From Frigidibacter mobilis (GTDB taxonomy: Bacteria > Pseudomonadota > Alphaproteobacteria > Rhodobacterales > Rhodobacteraceae), in NCBI RefSeq assembly GCF_001620265.1, contig NZ_CP012661.1, forward strand, positions 2,666,001 through 2,730,000: DNA of 64,000 nucleotides, in the 5' to 3' direction. The notes under the pieces were generated by a model. That model was not told where the DNA came from and did not search any database. It worked only from the letters and a program-made list of their open reading frames with translations. Numbering within the stretch: the first letter of the stretch is position 1; each line of letters starts with the position of its first letter. This document shows, piece after piece, positions 45,421 to 55,231 of this stretch. The translations under genes and the position numbers were made by a program.

Positions 45421-45613
45421 GGGGTTCTCTGGTACAGGGCGCTGCAGGCGGGGGCAATGGCCGGGCTCTTGTGGACCCGTCCGGGTGGAACGAGAGGGCC
45501 CCCGAATGGCCAAGGCAATGGCCTTCGCCAGGGAGGCCGGCGATCGCTCTGCCTGGCAAGCGGCGTCGGCGAGACGCGGGCCTCCAGTGGCCGGCGCGGA
45601 CTCCCCCCAAACA

Positions 45614-45637
45614 AAAGGGCGCCCGCAGGCGCCCTTT
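45614..45637 (-). terminator. Rho-independent terminator after degP
   Basis: AAAGGGCGCC-CGCA-GGCGCCCTTT (10-bp stem) followed on the minus strand by TTTTGTTTGG. It is 22 nt downstream of the degP stop. Also T-rich on the plus side, so potentially bidirectional. Confidence 0.8.
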
Positions 45638-45659
45638 GTTTCTCACATGGCAGGCCGGG

Positions 45660-47150
45660 TCACTCCACTGGCAGCGCCACGAAGCGCGGCTCGCCCTCGC
45701 GGCGGATCAGCAGCAGCAGCGATTTGCGGCCCGCCTCCTTCGCCTCGTCGATGCGGTCCTGCAGATCGGCCAGCGTCGCCACCTTCTGCTGGCCAGCCTC
45801 GGCGATCACGTCGCCGGCGCGCAGGCCCTTGTCAAAGGCGGCGCCGCTCTCGTCGATCTCGCGCACCACAAGGCCGCTGGCATCGGCGGGCAGGTTCAAC
45901 TCGCCCGCAAGATCGCTGTCGAGCGGGCTGAGCGTCATGCCCAGCATCTCTTCTTGCGCCGGGGCCTGCGGGGCACCGGCTGCGACAGGGGTTGTCGTCG
46001 CCTCGGCCTCTTCGCGCCGGCCGAGCGTGACCAGCAGGGTTTCGGTGCGTCCCTCGCGCAGCACCACCACGCGCACTGCCTTGCCGACTTCGGCATCGGC
46101 GACACGGCGCACCAGATCGCGGGTGTCGGACACGTTGCCACCGTCAAAGCTGGTGATGACATCGCCCGCCTTCATGCCGGCCGCCATCGCCGGGCCTTCG
46201 GGCACATCGGTGACCAGCGCGCCAGCGGCGGTCTTGATCCCGATGGCTTCGGCCACATCCGGGGTCACGTCCTGGATCTTCACACCCAGCCAGCCGCGAC
46301 GGGTCTCGCCAAACTGCTTGAGCTGATTGACGACCTTGCCGACAACGTTCGAGGCCATCGAGAAGCCGATGCCGATGGACCCGCCATTGGGCGACAGGAT
46401 CGCCGTGTTCACGCCGATGACCTGGCCTTCCATGTTGAACAGCGGCCCGCCCGAGTTACCGCGGTTGATAGCGGCATCGGTCTGGATGAAGTCGTCATAG
46501 GTGCCGGCCAACTCGCGGTTGCGGGCGGACACGATCCCGGCCGAGACCGAGAAGCCCTGCCCCAGCGGGTTGCCCATCGCCATAACCCAGTCGCCGACGC
46601 GCATCACGTCGCTGTCGCCGAACGTCACGAAGGGCAGCGGTGCATCGCTGGTGACCTTCAGCAGCGCGATGTCGGTCTTGGGATCGGTGCCGACGACCTT
46701 GGCCGGCAGGGTCTTGCCGGAGAAGAACTCGATCTCGATCTCGTCCGCGCCGTCGATGACGTGGTTGTTGGTGACGATGAACCCGTCCTCCGAGATCACG
46801 AAGCCCGAGCCGAGCGCGTCGGACCGGCGCGGCGTGGAGGGGCCTTGCCGCCCGGGGTCCATGAACTCGCGGAAAAAATCCTCGAAGGGCGAGCCTTCGG
46901 GCAGCATCGGCCCCCGCGGCGCAACCGGGGCGGCCACGGTGGTTGTGGTGGTGATGTTGACCACGGCAGGGCTGACCTGCTGGGCAAGATCTGCAAAGCT
47001 TTCCGGCGCCGCGCGCGCGACCGAAGGCAGGGTCTGGCCGATGACCAGAGCGAAGCCGATGGCTGCGACCCACAGCAGGTGCAGCGCGCCGCGTCCCCGC
47101 AACACCGGCCCGCCGGGCTGCAGCGTCTGGGACATGTCCCGAGGTGACAT
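45660..47150 (-). CDS. degP: Periplasmic serine protease, DegP/Do family
   Basis: 496 aa from the ATG at 47150, chosen for its GGGAG ribosome binding site 6 nt upstream. Signal peptide about 1-47; trypsin-type domain with triad H130 (TNNHVIDG), D160 (TDIALLK) and S233 (RGNSGGPL); two PDZ domains, the second shorter (LVVREIDESGAAFDKGLRAGD). Degrades misfolded envelope proteins. Last gene of hflK-hflC-DUF2065-degP; separated from DUF2065 by 143 nt, so it may have its own promoter. Confidence 0.93.
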   Translation of the reverse strand: MSPRDMSQTLQPGGPVLRGRGALHLLWVAAIGFALVIGQTLPSVARAAPESFADLAQQVSPAVVNITTTTTVAAPVAPRGPMLPEGSPFEDFFREFMDPGRQGPSTPRRSDALGSGFVISEDGFIVTNNHVIDGADEIEIEFFSGKTLPAKVVGTDPKTDIALLKVTSDAPLPFVTFGDSDVMRVGDWVMAMGNPLGQGFSVSAGIVSARNRELAGTYDDFIQTDAAINRGNSGGPLFNMEGQVIGVNTAILSPNGGSIGIGFSMASNVVGKVVNQLKQFGETRRGWLGVKIQDVTPDVAEAIGIKTAAGALVTDVPEGPAMAAGMKAGDVITSFDGGNVSDTRDLVRRVADAEVGKAVRVVVLREGRTETLLVTLGRREEAEATTTPVAAGAPQAPAQEEMLGMTLSPLDSDLAGELNLPADASGLVVREIDESGAAFDKGLRAGDVIAEAGQQKVATLADLQDRIDEAKEAGRKSLLLLIRREGEPRFVALPVE

Positions 47151-47293
47151 CCTATACTCCCTTATCTTCATCGCCGGATTCCGCTACCGGAACCGTCTGT
47201 CCTGTTGTCGGATCGCTCTGGCCGCTTTGCAAGCCACGCCACGTCGCGCCCCGTCACATGCGGGTGAACGCCGTGAAACAGCGCCGCCACGCG

Positions 47294-47491
47294 TCAGGCG
47301 CCAAGACTGCGGGCCAGCCAGATCAGCACCACGCCCGCCGCCAGCGCGCCCAGACCCAGCATCCGCCGCCGGTCGGCAGGCTGGGCACGAAACCAGTCGA
47401 ACGCAGCATCGAGACGCGAAGGGGCCAGTGCAAGCACCAGCCCCTCCACCGCAAGCACCAACCCGACCGCGAGGATCAGGAGCGCCATCAT
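47294..47491 (-). CDS. DUF2065 small membrane protein
   Basis: 65 aa. Two helices (ALLILAVGLVLAVEGLVLAL and GLGALAAGVVLIWLARSL) joined by RLDAAFDWFRAQPADRRR, the standard DUF2065 layout. Starts 1 nt after the hflC stop (tandem ATGs at 47491 and 47488). Conserved position after hflC in alphaproteobacteria suggests a role with the HflKC complex; not proven. Confidence 0.85.
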   Translation of the reverse strand: MMALLILAVGLVLAVEGLVLALAPSRLDAAFDWFRAQPADRRRMLGLGALAAGVVLIWLARSLGA

Positions 47492-47492
47492 C

Positions 47493-48404
47493 TCAGTCCG
47501 CCGCTGCCGGAGCGGGTACAGAGGCCGCCGCAGCAGGCGCACCGCCGGAGCCGTTCAGGAAGGTGAAGAACTCACTGTCAGGCGACAGCACGAGCGTCGA
47601 GGTGCCGGGTTGCAGCGCGGTCGTGTAGGCGCTGAGCGAGCGGTAGAACTCGAAGAACCCCGGATCCGTCCCGAACGCCTCGGCATAGATCGCGCTGCGC
47701 AGCGCATCTGCCTCACCGCGGATGATCTCTGCCTGGCGGCGCGCGTCGGAGACGGTTTCCACCACCGTCCGGTCGGCCTGCGCCCGGACGCGCTGTGCCG
47801 CCTCGTTGCCGCGGGCGATCTCGTCGGCCGCCTCGCGTTCGCGCTCGGCCCGCATCCGGGCAAAGGTGGCTTCAAGGTTCTGCTCCGGCAGGTCGGTGCG
47901 GATCAACCGCACGTCGATGATCTCGACGCCAAGGCCGGCGGCCTCGTTGCGGGCGCTGTCGCGGATCCGCGTCGCCAGCGCCGCACGGTCGACCGACAGG
48001 ATCGAATCCGACGAGACCGACCCCAGCACTTCGCGCAGGCGCGAGCGCAGGATCAGGTCGATCCGGGCCTCGGCCGAGGCCGTGCCGCCAACGCCGACGG
48101 CCTGACGGAACTGCACCACATTGGTGATGCGGTAGCGCGCAAAGGCATCGACCACCAGGCGGCGGTCATCCAGCGGCGTGATCTCGATCGGGTCGATGTC
48201 GCGCGACAGGATGCGGTCGTCATAGCGTACAACCTCCTGGATCAGCGGGATCTTGAAGGCAAGGCCCGGCTCTTCCTTGACCGACTTGATCTGGCCGAAC
48301 TGCAGGACCAGCGCCTTTTCGCGCTCGTCCACGATGAAGACAGAGGACAGAAGCCCGACGATGGCAACGACGGCGACGCCCAGAAATATGGCGGTGCGAT
48401 TCAT
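47493..48404 (-). CDS. hflC: HflC, membrane protease modulator
   Basis: 303 aa. One N-terminal helix (IFLGVAVVAIVGLLSSVFIV), then a stomatin/SPFH domain (EKALVLQFGQIKSVKEEPGLAFKIPLIQEVVRYDDR) and a coiled-coil (ARMRAEREREAADEIARGNEAAQR). Forms the HflKC complex that surrounds FtsH at the inner membrane. Its ATG overlaps the hflK stop (TGATGA). Confidence 0.95.
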   Translation of the reverse strand: MNRTAIFLGVAVVAIVGLLSSVFIVDEREKALVLQFGQIKSVKEEPGLAFKIPLIQEVVRYDDRILSRDIDPIEITPLDDRRLVVDAFARYRITNVVQFRQAVGVGGTASAEARIDLILRSRLREVLGSVSSDSILSVDRAALATRIRDSARNEAAGLGVEIIDVRLIRTDLPEQNLEATFARMRAEREREAADEIARGNEAAQRVRAQADRTVVETVSDARRQAEIIRGEADALRSAIYAEAFGTDPGFFEFYRSLSAYTTALQPGTSTLVLSPDSEFFTFLNGSGGAPAAAASVPAPAAAD

Positions 48405-49561
48405 CAGTTGTTGCCTCCGGTGTTCGCCTGCCCGCTGGCGGCGGCGGGCGCCCTGCGCCCCAGCTCGTTCAGCGGCAGGAATGGCAAGACGCCCTGGCTA
48501 CCCACCGCGCTCGGGTCGATTATGATCTTGTCGACACCGCCAAGCACATCTTCCATCGTTTCAAGATAAAGCCGCTTGCGGGTGACTTCGGGGGCCTTGG
48601 CGTATTCGGTCAGCACGGCGCTGAAGCGGCTCGCCTCGCCTTCCGCCTCGTTGACCACCTGTGCCCGGTAGCCCTCGGCCTCCTCGAGGATCTGCGCCGC
48701 GTCGCCGCGGGCCTGGCCCAGCACGCGGTTGGCATAGCCATCCGCCTCGTTCTGCAGGCGGGTGCGCTGCTGTTCGGCAGCCTGCACCTCGCGGAAGGCG
48801 TCGATCACCTCGCGCGGGGGATCGGCACGGTCGAAGTTCAGACGCACGACATTCAGCCCGCTGTCATAGCTGTCCAGCGTCGTCTGGATCATCTCCTGCA
48901 GCCGCGCCGCGATCAGTCCGCGGTCGCGGTTCAGGATCGGCGCCAACTCGCTCTGGGCAATGATCTCGCGCATCGAGGATTCGGACACCGCGCGCACCGT
49001 CGCTTCGGGGTCGCGCAGGTTGAACAGATAGCGCTGAGGATCCGAGATGTTCCAGACCACCTGGAAGTCGATATCGACGATATTGCCATCGCCGGTCAGC
49101 ATCAGGCCGGATTCGGCGATGCCGCTGCGGGACATTCCGATGTCTTCGGTCCGTTCGGGCGTGACCGGGATCACCGTGGCGGTAATCAGCGGCCAGGGCG
49201 CGAAGTTCAGGCCAGGCTCGCCCAGGGCCGAGAATTCGCCCAGGAACAGCTCGACCGACTTTTCTTCGGGCCGCACCGTGTAGAACGAGGCGAAAGCCCA
49301 GAGCCCGACCGCTGCCAGCGCTGCCATGCCCAGCGTCCCGCGCGAGAAGGCGGGGCCGGAGGGACCGCTGCCGCCGCTTGGCGGTTGCGGGCCACGCGGG
49401 CCGCGCCCGCCCATCAGCACCCGAAGCTGCTCCTGGCCTTTTTTCATGATCTCTTCGATTTCGGGGATCTGCGAGACTTCACCCGGGCGTTTCTGCCCGC
49501 GCTTGTCGTCATCGTTGCCGCCGCTGCCTCCGCCGCCCCCCCAGGGACCTCCATTCGCCAT
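48404..49561 (-). CDS. hflK: HflK, membrane protease modulator
   Basis: 385 aa. Glycine-rich N-terminus (GGPWGGGGGSGGNDDDKRG), one helix (MAALAAVGLWAFASFY, about 78-96), SPFH domain (EEKSVELFLGEFSALGEPGLNFAPWPLITATVI), and a coiled-coil ending near 350. Partner of HflC. First gene of the operon. Confidence 0.95.
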   Translation of the reverse strand: MANGGPWGGGGGSGGNDDDKRGQKRPGEVSQIPEIEEIMKKGQEQLRVLMGGRGPRGPQPPSGGSGPSGPAFSRGTLGMAALAAVGLWAFASFYTVRPEEKSVELFLGEFSALGEPGLNFAPWPLITATVIPVTPERTEDIGMSRSGIAESGLMLTGDGNIVDIDFQVVWNISDPQRYLFNLRDPEATVRAVSESSMREIIAQSELAPILNRDRGLIAARLQEMIQTTLDSYDSGLNVVRLNFDRADPPREVIDAFREVQAAEQQRTRLQNEADGYANRVLGQARGDAAQILEEAEGYRAQVVNEAEGEASRFSAVLTEYAKAPEVTRKRLYLETMEDVLGGVDKIIIDPSAVGSQGVLPFLPLNELGRRAPAAASGQANTGGNN

Positions 49562-49627
49562 AAGCCCGTCTTCCCTTCAATTTCCGTTTACCGGTTGTCT
49601 TGCTAACTGGTCACTGCGGCGCCAAAA

Positions 49628-50986
49628 TCAAGCGGTTCGCACCGGCTTTCGCATCGTGACCAGTTCTTCGGCCATCGTCGGATGCACCGCGCAGGTGCGG
49701 TCGAAATCCTCTTTCGTGGCGCCCATCTTCATCGCAATGCCGACCATCTGGATCATCTCGCCCGCCTCGGGTGCGACGATATGGCAGCCCAGAACGCGGC
49801 GCGTGTCCTTGCAGACCACGAGTTTCATCAGCACGCGGTCGGCCCGCCCGGCAAAGCCAGAGCGCATCGGCTTGAAGCTGGACACATAGACCTCGATCGG
49901 CCCCTGCGCCCGCGCGGCCTCTTCGGTCAGGCCCACGGTGGCCAGCTCCGGCCTGGTGAACACCGCCGAGGCGACAAGATCGTGATCGGGCTGGCGCGGG
50001 GTCGCGCCGAAGACGGTATCGGCGAAGGCATGGCCCTCGCGGATCGCCACCGGGGTCAGTTGGATCCGGTCGGTCACGTCGCCCACCGCATAGATCGAGG
50101 GGACGGCGGTCTGGCTCCAGCCATCGACCGGCACCTTGCCACCCTTGCCAAGCACAACCCCTGCCGCCTCCAGCCCCAGCCCGTCGGTATTGGGCACCCG
50201 GCCGGTGGCATAGATCACCTTGTCGAACACATCGCTGCGCCCGTCGATGCAGGTCACGCGGAAGCCCGCCCCCTCGGGCTCGATGCCCGACACGACCACG
50301 CCGCAATGCAGGTCGATCCCCTGCGCCTTCATGTCCTCGGCCACCAGATCGACAGCTTCCTCGTCGAATTCCTTCAGGATGCGGGCACTGCGCTGGAATT
50401 GCGTCACCTTCACGCCAAGCCCGGCCAGGATGCAGGCAAATTCGCAGGCGATATAGCCGCCGCCGACGATCAGTACCGAGCCGGGCAGCGCATCGAGCTT
50501 GAAGATGTCGTTCGAGGTCAGCACATGCTCCGACCCCGGGAAGCTGGGCACGAAGGGGCGCCCGCCGACCGCAACCAGGATGTGCTTGGCCCGCACCGTG
50601 GTGCCGCCCGCCAGATGCACGGTATGGGCATCCACCACCGTGGCGCGGCAGTCATGCACCGTCACCCCGGCACTGGACAGCCCGCCGCGATAGGCCTTCT
50701 CCAGCCGGTCCAGTTCGGCATCCAGCTTGGCACGGAACGCGCCCCAGTCCAGCCCGCCCGCCGTCACCTGCCAGCCATAGGCCTGCGCATCGGCCATCGC
50801 CACCGGGAAGCTGGAGGCGAACACCATCAGCTTTTTCGGCACGCAGCCGCGGATCACGCAGGTGCCGCCCATGCGGTATTCCTCGGCAAGGCCGACGCGG
50901 GCGCCATGTTCGCCCGCCGCGATCCGCGCCGCGCGCACACCGCCCGAGCCGCCCCCGATGACGAACAGGTCGTAGTCGAAATCCAT
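49628..50986 (-). CDS. gor: Glutathione-disulfide reductase
   Basis: 452 aa from the ATG at 50986 (MDFDYDLFVIGGGSGGVRAAR). Class I disulfide oxidoreductase: FAD motif GGGSGG, redox pair C43/C48 in GGTCVIRGCVPKKLM, NAD(P)H motif VGGGYIACEFA, YAVGDVTDRIQLTPVA, and C-terminal CAVHPTMAEEL with the active-site His-Glu of the partner subunit. The IRGCVPKK form is typical of alphaproteobacterial Gor. Maintains reduced glutathione. Stop lies 66 nt from hflK; rpiA is directly upstream (19-nt gap) in the same direction. Confidence 0.96.
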   Translation of the reverse strand: MDFDYDLFVIGGGSGGVRAARIAAGEHGARVGLAEEYRMGGTCVIRGCVPKKLMVFASSFPVAMADAQAYGWQVTAGGLDWGAFRAKLDAELDRLEKAYRGGLSSAGVTVHDCRATVVDAHTVHLAGGTTVRAKHILVAVGGRPFVPSFPGSEHVLTSNDIFKLDALPGSVLIVGGGYIACEFACILAGLGVKVTQFQRSARILKEFDEEAVDLVAEDMKAQGIDLHCGVVVSGIEPEGAGFRVTCIDGRSDVFDKVIYATGRVPNTDGLGLEAAGVVLGKGGKVPVDGWSQTAVPSIYAVGDVTDRIQLTPVAIREGHAFADTVFGATPRQPDHDLVASAVFTRPELATVGLTEEAARAQGPIEVYVSSFKPMRSGFAGRADRVLMKLVVCKDTRRVLGCHIVAPEAGEMIQMVGIAMKMGATKEDFDRTCAVHPTMAEELVTMRKPVRTA

Positions 50987-51005
50987 AAGTCCCGTATCCT
51001 TCAGC

Positions 51006-51794
51006 TCAGTCCCCGAGATCGGCGAAGATGTTCTCGGCATCGACAAAGTCGATCCGGTCATGCTCGACCGTGCCGCGGTTGATGTCGCGCAGTTCCACCC
51101 GCCCGTCGCCCTGCCCGATGATGACCACGTCGCAGATGTCGATGAAGAGGCCATTCTCGACCACGCCGGGGATCTGGTTGACGACCAGCGCCAGCTGCCG
51201 GGCATTGCCGATGCGGTTCAGGTGCAGATCGACGATGTAGTTGCCTTCGTCGGTGATGAAGGGCTGCTGGCCGTTCAGCCGCAAGGATGCCGAGCGGCCG
51301 AGCACATCGAGGCTGACCAGCGTTTCCTCGATCAGCGCCTTGGTGGTCTGCCAGCCGAAGGGCACCACCTCCACCGGCAGCGGGAAGGCCCCCAACTGCG
51401 CGACCTCCTTGGCGGCATCGGCGATCACGATCATCTGGTCCGACGCGGTCGCCACGATCTTTTCCTGCAGCAGCGCGCCGCCCCCGCCCTTGATGAGGTT
51501 CAGATTGGCATCGAATTCATCGGTGCCGTCGATTGTCAGGTCCAGCCACTTGGCCTCGTCCAGCCCGACCACGGTGATCCCCACCTGCCGCGCCAGATCG
51601 GCAGTGCGGCTCGATGTGGGAACGCCGGTGATGCGCAACCCCTCCTCGCGCACCAGTTCGCCCAGGCAGCGCACCATCCAGGCGGCAGTGGAGCCGGTGC
51701 CAAGACCGACGCGCATACCGTCTTCCACAAAGTCCACGGCGCGCTTGGCGGCGGCGAACTTGGCCTTGTCGATCGGGGAAAGTTCTGCGGGCAT
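51006..51794 (-). CDS. rpiA: Ribose-5-phosphate isomerase A
   Basis: 262 aa. Interconverts ribose-5-phosphate and ribulose-5-phosphate. Motifs GLGTGSTAAWMV, the catalytic stretch IDGTDEFDANLNLIKGGGGALL, EKIVATASDQMIVIAD and PVEVVPFGW. Probably co-transcribed with gor, linking pentose phosphate NADPH supply and glutathione reduction. The 182 nt to divergent sdaA hold both promoters. Confidence 0.97.
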   Translation of the reverse strand: MPAELSPIDKAKFAAAKRAVDFVEDGMRVGLGTGSTAAWMVRCLGELVREEGLRITGVPTSSRTADLARQVGITVVGLDEAKWLDLTIDGTDEFDANLNLIKGGGGALLQEKIVATASDQMIVIADAAKEVAQLGAFPLPVEVVPFGWQTTKALIEETLVSLDVLGRSASLRLNGQQPFITDEGNYIVDLHLNRIGNARQLALVVNQIPGVVENGLFIDICDVVIIGQGDGRVELRDINRGTVEHDRIDFVDAENIFADLGD

Positions 51795-51976
51795 CGGTCA
51801 CTCCGGGTCCAGTGTCGCCAAGGGTTATAGGCAAAGCGCCGCCCGCGCGCGAGGGGCAATTCGCCCGGCAGACCGAGCCTTCCGCCGCAGTCCCGCGCGG
51901 CAAGGTCGCTTTTCGGATGGCGCAGGCCGGGCGGACAGGCCACGTTGAGGGGCGCGCAACAGGAAACCCCTCCGCC

Positions 51977-53356
51977 ATGTTCCTTTCCGTCTTCGATATC
52001 TTCAAGCTGGGCGTCGGCCCCTCCTCCTCGCATACGATGGGCCCGATGGTGGCCGGCGCGCGGTTCCTCGGGATGATGCGCGCCTCGCCCTTCCACTTCC
52101 ACGGGTTGCGCGCCAGCCTGCACGGATCGCTGGCCTTCACCGGCAAGGGCCATGCCACCGACCGCGCCACCATCCTTGGCCTCGCCGGGTTCGAGCCGGC
52201 GAGCTATGACCACGAGAAGGCCGAGGCGGCGCTGGCGGAGATCGCCGCGCGCCATGTGATCGAGCCGCCGGGCCTGCCGCCCCTGGCCTTTCACCCCGAG
52301 CGCGACCTGATCTTCGACTATGGCGCCCCCTTGCCCGGCCATGCCAATGGCATGATCCTGATGGCGACCGATGCCCAGGGCGACGTGATCCTGCGCGAGA
52401 CGTTCTTTTCCATCGGCGGCGGCTTCGTGCTGACCGAGGCGGAGCAGGCCGGCATCACCGATGCCGCGCTCACCGCCCCTGCCCCCGTGCCCTACCCGTT
52501 CCGCAGTGCCGCCGAGATGCTGGAAATGGCCGCGTCCTCGGGCCGCAGCATCGCCCAGATGAAACGTGCCAACGAGGAGGTGTTCCGCAAGCCTGCCGAG
52601 ATCGACGCCGGCATCGCCCGGATCTGGGAGGTGATGACTGCCTGCATCGACCGCGGCCTTGCCACCGAGGGCATCCTGCCCGGCGGGCTGAAGGTGCGCC
52701 GCCGCGCCAAGTCGATCCACGAGGCGCTGCTGGCCGAGCGCGGGCTGAACCTCACCGCCCCCCACGCGATCAACGACTGGATGAGCGCCTATGCAATGGC
52801 GGTGAACGAGGAAAACGCCGCAGGGGGCCAGGTGGTGACCGCCCCCACCAACGGCGCTTCGGGTGTCGTTCCGTCCGTGATGCGCTACTGGCTCGACCAT
52901 GTGCCGGGCGCCAGCCGGGCGCGCATCGGGGAGTTCCTGCTGACCGCCGCCGCCATCGGCGGGTTGGTCAAGACCAATGCCTCGATCTCGGGCGCGGAAT
53001 GCGGCTGTCAGGCCGAGGTCGGCAGTGCAGCCGCGATGGCCGCCGCAGGCCTTGCCGCCGTTCTGGGCGGCACGCCGGAGCAGGTGGAAAACGCCGCAGA
53101 AATCGCCCTGGAGCATCACCTCGGCATGACTTGCGACCCGATCCGCGGGCTGGTGCAGGTCCCTTGCATCGAGCGCAACGGGCTGGGGGCGATCAAGGCC
53201 GTCTCCGCCGCCTCGCTGTCCCTGCGCGGCGACGGCCAGCATCTGGTGCCGCTCGATGCCTGCATCGAGACGATGCGGCAGACCGGGCGCGACATGCACG
53301 AGAAATACAAGGAAACCTCGCTTGGCGGGCTGGCGGTGAACGTGCCGAACTGCTGA
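51977..53356 (+). CDS. sdaA: L-serine ammonia-lyase (iron-sulfur)
   Basis: 459 aa from the ATG at 51977 ([24 protein letters not shown], the standard start). Converts serine to pyruvate and ammonia. The N-terminal SDH beta-type domain starts GVGPSSSHT; the alpha domain has [33 protein letters not shown] and [16 protein letters not shown] with the 4Fe-4S cysteines. The final 20 residues ([14 protein letters not shown]) carry the C-terminal Cys that can occupy the cluster. A degenerate GGATATTT sequence lies across the stop codon. Confidence 0.96.
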   Translation: MFLSVFDIFKLGVGPSSSHTMGPMVAGARFLGMMRASPFHFHGLRASLHGSLAFTGKGHATDRATILGLAGFEPASYDHEKAEAALAEIAARHVIEPPGLPPLAFHPERDLIFDYGAPLPGHANGMILMATDAQGDVILRETFFSIGGGFVLTEAEQAGITDAALTAPAPVPYPFRSAAEMLEMAASSGRSIAQMKRANEEVFRKPAEIDAGIARIWEVMTACIDRGLATEGILPGGLKVRRRAKSIHEALLAERGLNLTAPHAINDWMSAYAMAVNEENAAGGQVVTAPTNGASGVVPSVMRYWLDHVPGASRARIGEFLLTAAAIGGLVKTNASISGAECGCQAEVGSAAAMAAAGLAAVLGGTPEQVENAAEIALEHHLGMTCDPIRGLVQVPCIERNGLGAIKAVSAASLSLRGDGQHLVPLDACIETMRQTGRDMHEKYKETSLGGLAVNVPNC

Positions 53357-53519
53357 AATATCCCCACTCGTTCTGGTCCAGCCCCCCCGCCGGAGCCCCC
53401 CGAACCGCCGCCCCGCGGCAGCAAGACAAAGGACCTGGCCCGCAGGGTCGCAACCGCTTCACCCAGAGATGTCGCTTTCAGGATGGACGGCCCATCTCCT
53501 GCGGGCTAGCCACGGCGAC

Positions 53520-54467
53520 ATGAGCCACTCCCCCGACCGCATCCTGCCCGGCGTGGCGCTGATGATCGCCTTCTGCATCATCGCGCCGCTGATCGACGTT
53601 TCCTCCAAGGCCGCTGCACAAGCGGTGCCGGTGGGGGTGGTCACGCTTGGCCGTTTCGTGGTGCAGGCGGCGCTGATGCTGCCGGTGGTGCTGGTCATGG
53701 GTCTCTCCTGGCGGATGAGCCCGGTCGCATTGCGGCTGCTGCTGGCCCGGGCGTCGGTCTCGATCCTGGCCACCTTCTGCTTCATCGCCGCGGTGCAGGT
53801 GATGCCGATCGCCGATGCGCTGGCGGTGGCCTTTGTCGAGCCCTTCATCATCCTGCTGATCGGAAAGCTGGTGATGCACGAACAGGTCGGCCCGCGGCGG
53901 CTTGGCGCGGCGGCGGTGGGCTTTGGCGGCGCGCTGCTGGTGATCCAGCCATCTTTCGCCATGTTCGGGGCGGTGGCGCTGTTCCCGCTTGGCACCGCGC
54001 TGTTCTTCGCGCTCTACATGCTCATCACCCGGCGCCTGAGCCGCGAGATGCATGCCGTGACCATGCAGCTGCATACCGCCATCGCGGCGGCGCTGATCTG
54101 CCTGCCGCTGCTGCTGATCGGCCATCTGTCGGGCGTGCGGGCCTTCGCGTTCGCGTTGCCGCCCTCGCTGCCCTTCTGGGGCTGGTGCTTCGGCGTCGGT
54201 CTTGCCGCCACCATCAGCCATATGGCGATCACCTATGCGCTGCAATTCGCGCCTTCCTCGACGCTGGCGCCGCTGCATTATCTGGAGATCGTGACGGCCA
54301 CGCTGTTCGGCTACCTGGTCTTCGCCGATTTCCCCGGCGGGATGACCTGGACGGGCATCGCCATCATCGTGGCCTCGGGGCTCTACGTCATCCACCGCGA
54401 GCGGGTGACGGCGCGGGTCAACCGGCCAGCACAAGCCCCGGCACCAGCGCGCGCAGCGCAAGACTGA
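53520..54467 (+). CDS. DMT/EamA family transporter
   Basis: 315 aa from the ATG at 53520 (MSHSPDRILPGVALMIAF); an upstream ATG at 53469 is equally open and neither has a strong ribosome binding site. Ten helices in two EamA repeats: the first ends MPIADALAVAFVEPFIILLIGKLVMHEQVGPRR, the second APSSTLAPLHYLEIVTATLFGYLVF. Resembles the RhtA/YdcZ-like group. Substrate unknown. Its last 50 nt overlap the 3' end of thiN on the other strand. Confidence 0.85.
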   Translation: MSHSPDRILPGVALMIAFCIIAPLIDVSSKAAAQAVPVGVVTLGRFVVQAALMLPVVLVMGLSWRMSPVALRLLLARASVSILATFCFIAAVQVMPIADALAVAFVEPFIILLIGKLVMHEQVGPRRLGAAAVGFGGALLVIQPSFAMFGAVALFPLGTALFFALYMLITRRLSREMHAVTMQLHTAIAAALICLPLLLIGHLSGVRAFAFALPPSLPFWGWCFGVGLAATISHMAITYALQFAPSSTLAPLHYLEIVTATLFGYLVFADFPGGMTWTGIAIIVASGLYVIHRERVTARVNRPAQAPAPARAAQD

Positions 54468-55092
54468 GGCTGGCGCGCGGCAGCAGCAGCAGCATCGGCC
54501 CTTCTATCTGCAGCTCTACCGGCCCCGTGGTCTCGTTCGAGGTGCCGATCCGCCCGGCAGGCGCGAAATCCAGCCCCTCGATCGGCCAGCGCAGGCCGGT
54601 GGAGCGCCCCCTGGCCGGGCCCATCGGGAACAGCGACAGGCGCAGGCCCGGCTCCAGCGGCAGTGACAGGCGCGGCGGGCAGAGGAAGACCACATCCTCC
54701 GGACCGAGGATCACGCATCGCTGATGCGGATGGGCCGCCAGTGCCGTCATCACCGACAGCGTGTGATCGAGCCTGAGCCCGGCAAAGCCCAGCCCGATCA
54801 GGAACGGCGCGCTCACCAGCCGCAGGCATTTGCCGAAATCGGTGGTGTCCTGTTCGGGCACCCTGTGCTGACGGTCCTCGGGAATCGCGGTGCGGGCGGC
54901 GGGGCTGATCGAATCGAAATCGCCGATCACCGCGCCCGGCATCCGTCCCGCAGCCAGCGCTCCGTCGGCCCCGCCATCGGCCGCAACCAAAAGCGGTGCC
55001 AGGCCAAGCGCCATGTCCAGATCGTCATGCGCGAAATCCCCGCCGCCGAGCAGGGTGACGCCGGTGTTTGATTGGACAAGGGGTGCCGTCAT
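54418..55092 (-). CDS. thiN: Thiamine diphosphokinase
   Basis: 224 aa from the ATG at 55092 (MTAPLVQSNTGVTLLGGGDF). Phosphorylates thiamine to thiamine diphosphate. Motifs GGGDF near residue 15, LVAADGGADGAL, VIGDFDSIS, PEQDTTDFGKCLRL, and GLRLDHTLSVM. The last coding region is a beta-sandwich tail with FAPAGRIGTSNETTG, the usual GxxTSN motif. Overlaps the convergent transporter by 50 nt. Confidence 0.93.
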   Translation of the reverse strand: MTAPLVQSNTGVTLLGGGDFAHDDLDMALGLAPLLVAADGGADGALAAGRMPGAVIGDFDSISPAARTAIPEDRQHRVPEQDTTDFGKCLRLVSAPFLIGLGFAGLRLDHTLSVMTALAAHPHQRCVILGPEDVVFLCPPRLSLPLEPGLRLSLFPMGPARGRSTGLRWPIEGLDFAPAGRIGTSNETTGPVELQIEGPMLLLLPRASLSLALRALVPGLVLAG

Positions 55093-55231
55093 GGGAATAC
55101 TGATCCCAATTAAGGCAGAGAAAGGCAACCTTGGCCGGATTCATTCCTTGATTTTTCCTCAATCCGCCCACGCTAAAGGTCCGTTTGCCATAGAGGGTGC
55201 ATCCACGCAGTTCTGAGAAAGGCGAACCAAC

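Noticed and set aside
53340..53400. Sixth copy of the hairpin-GGATATTT element across the sdaA stop
   Set aside because: TGCTGAAATATCCCC resembles the core, but there is no adjacent matched hairpin and part lies in the coding end; kept only as a remark.
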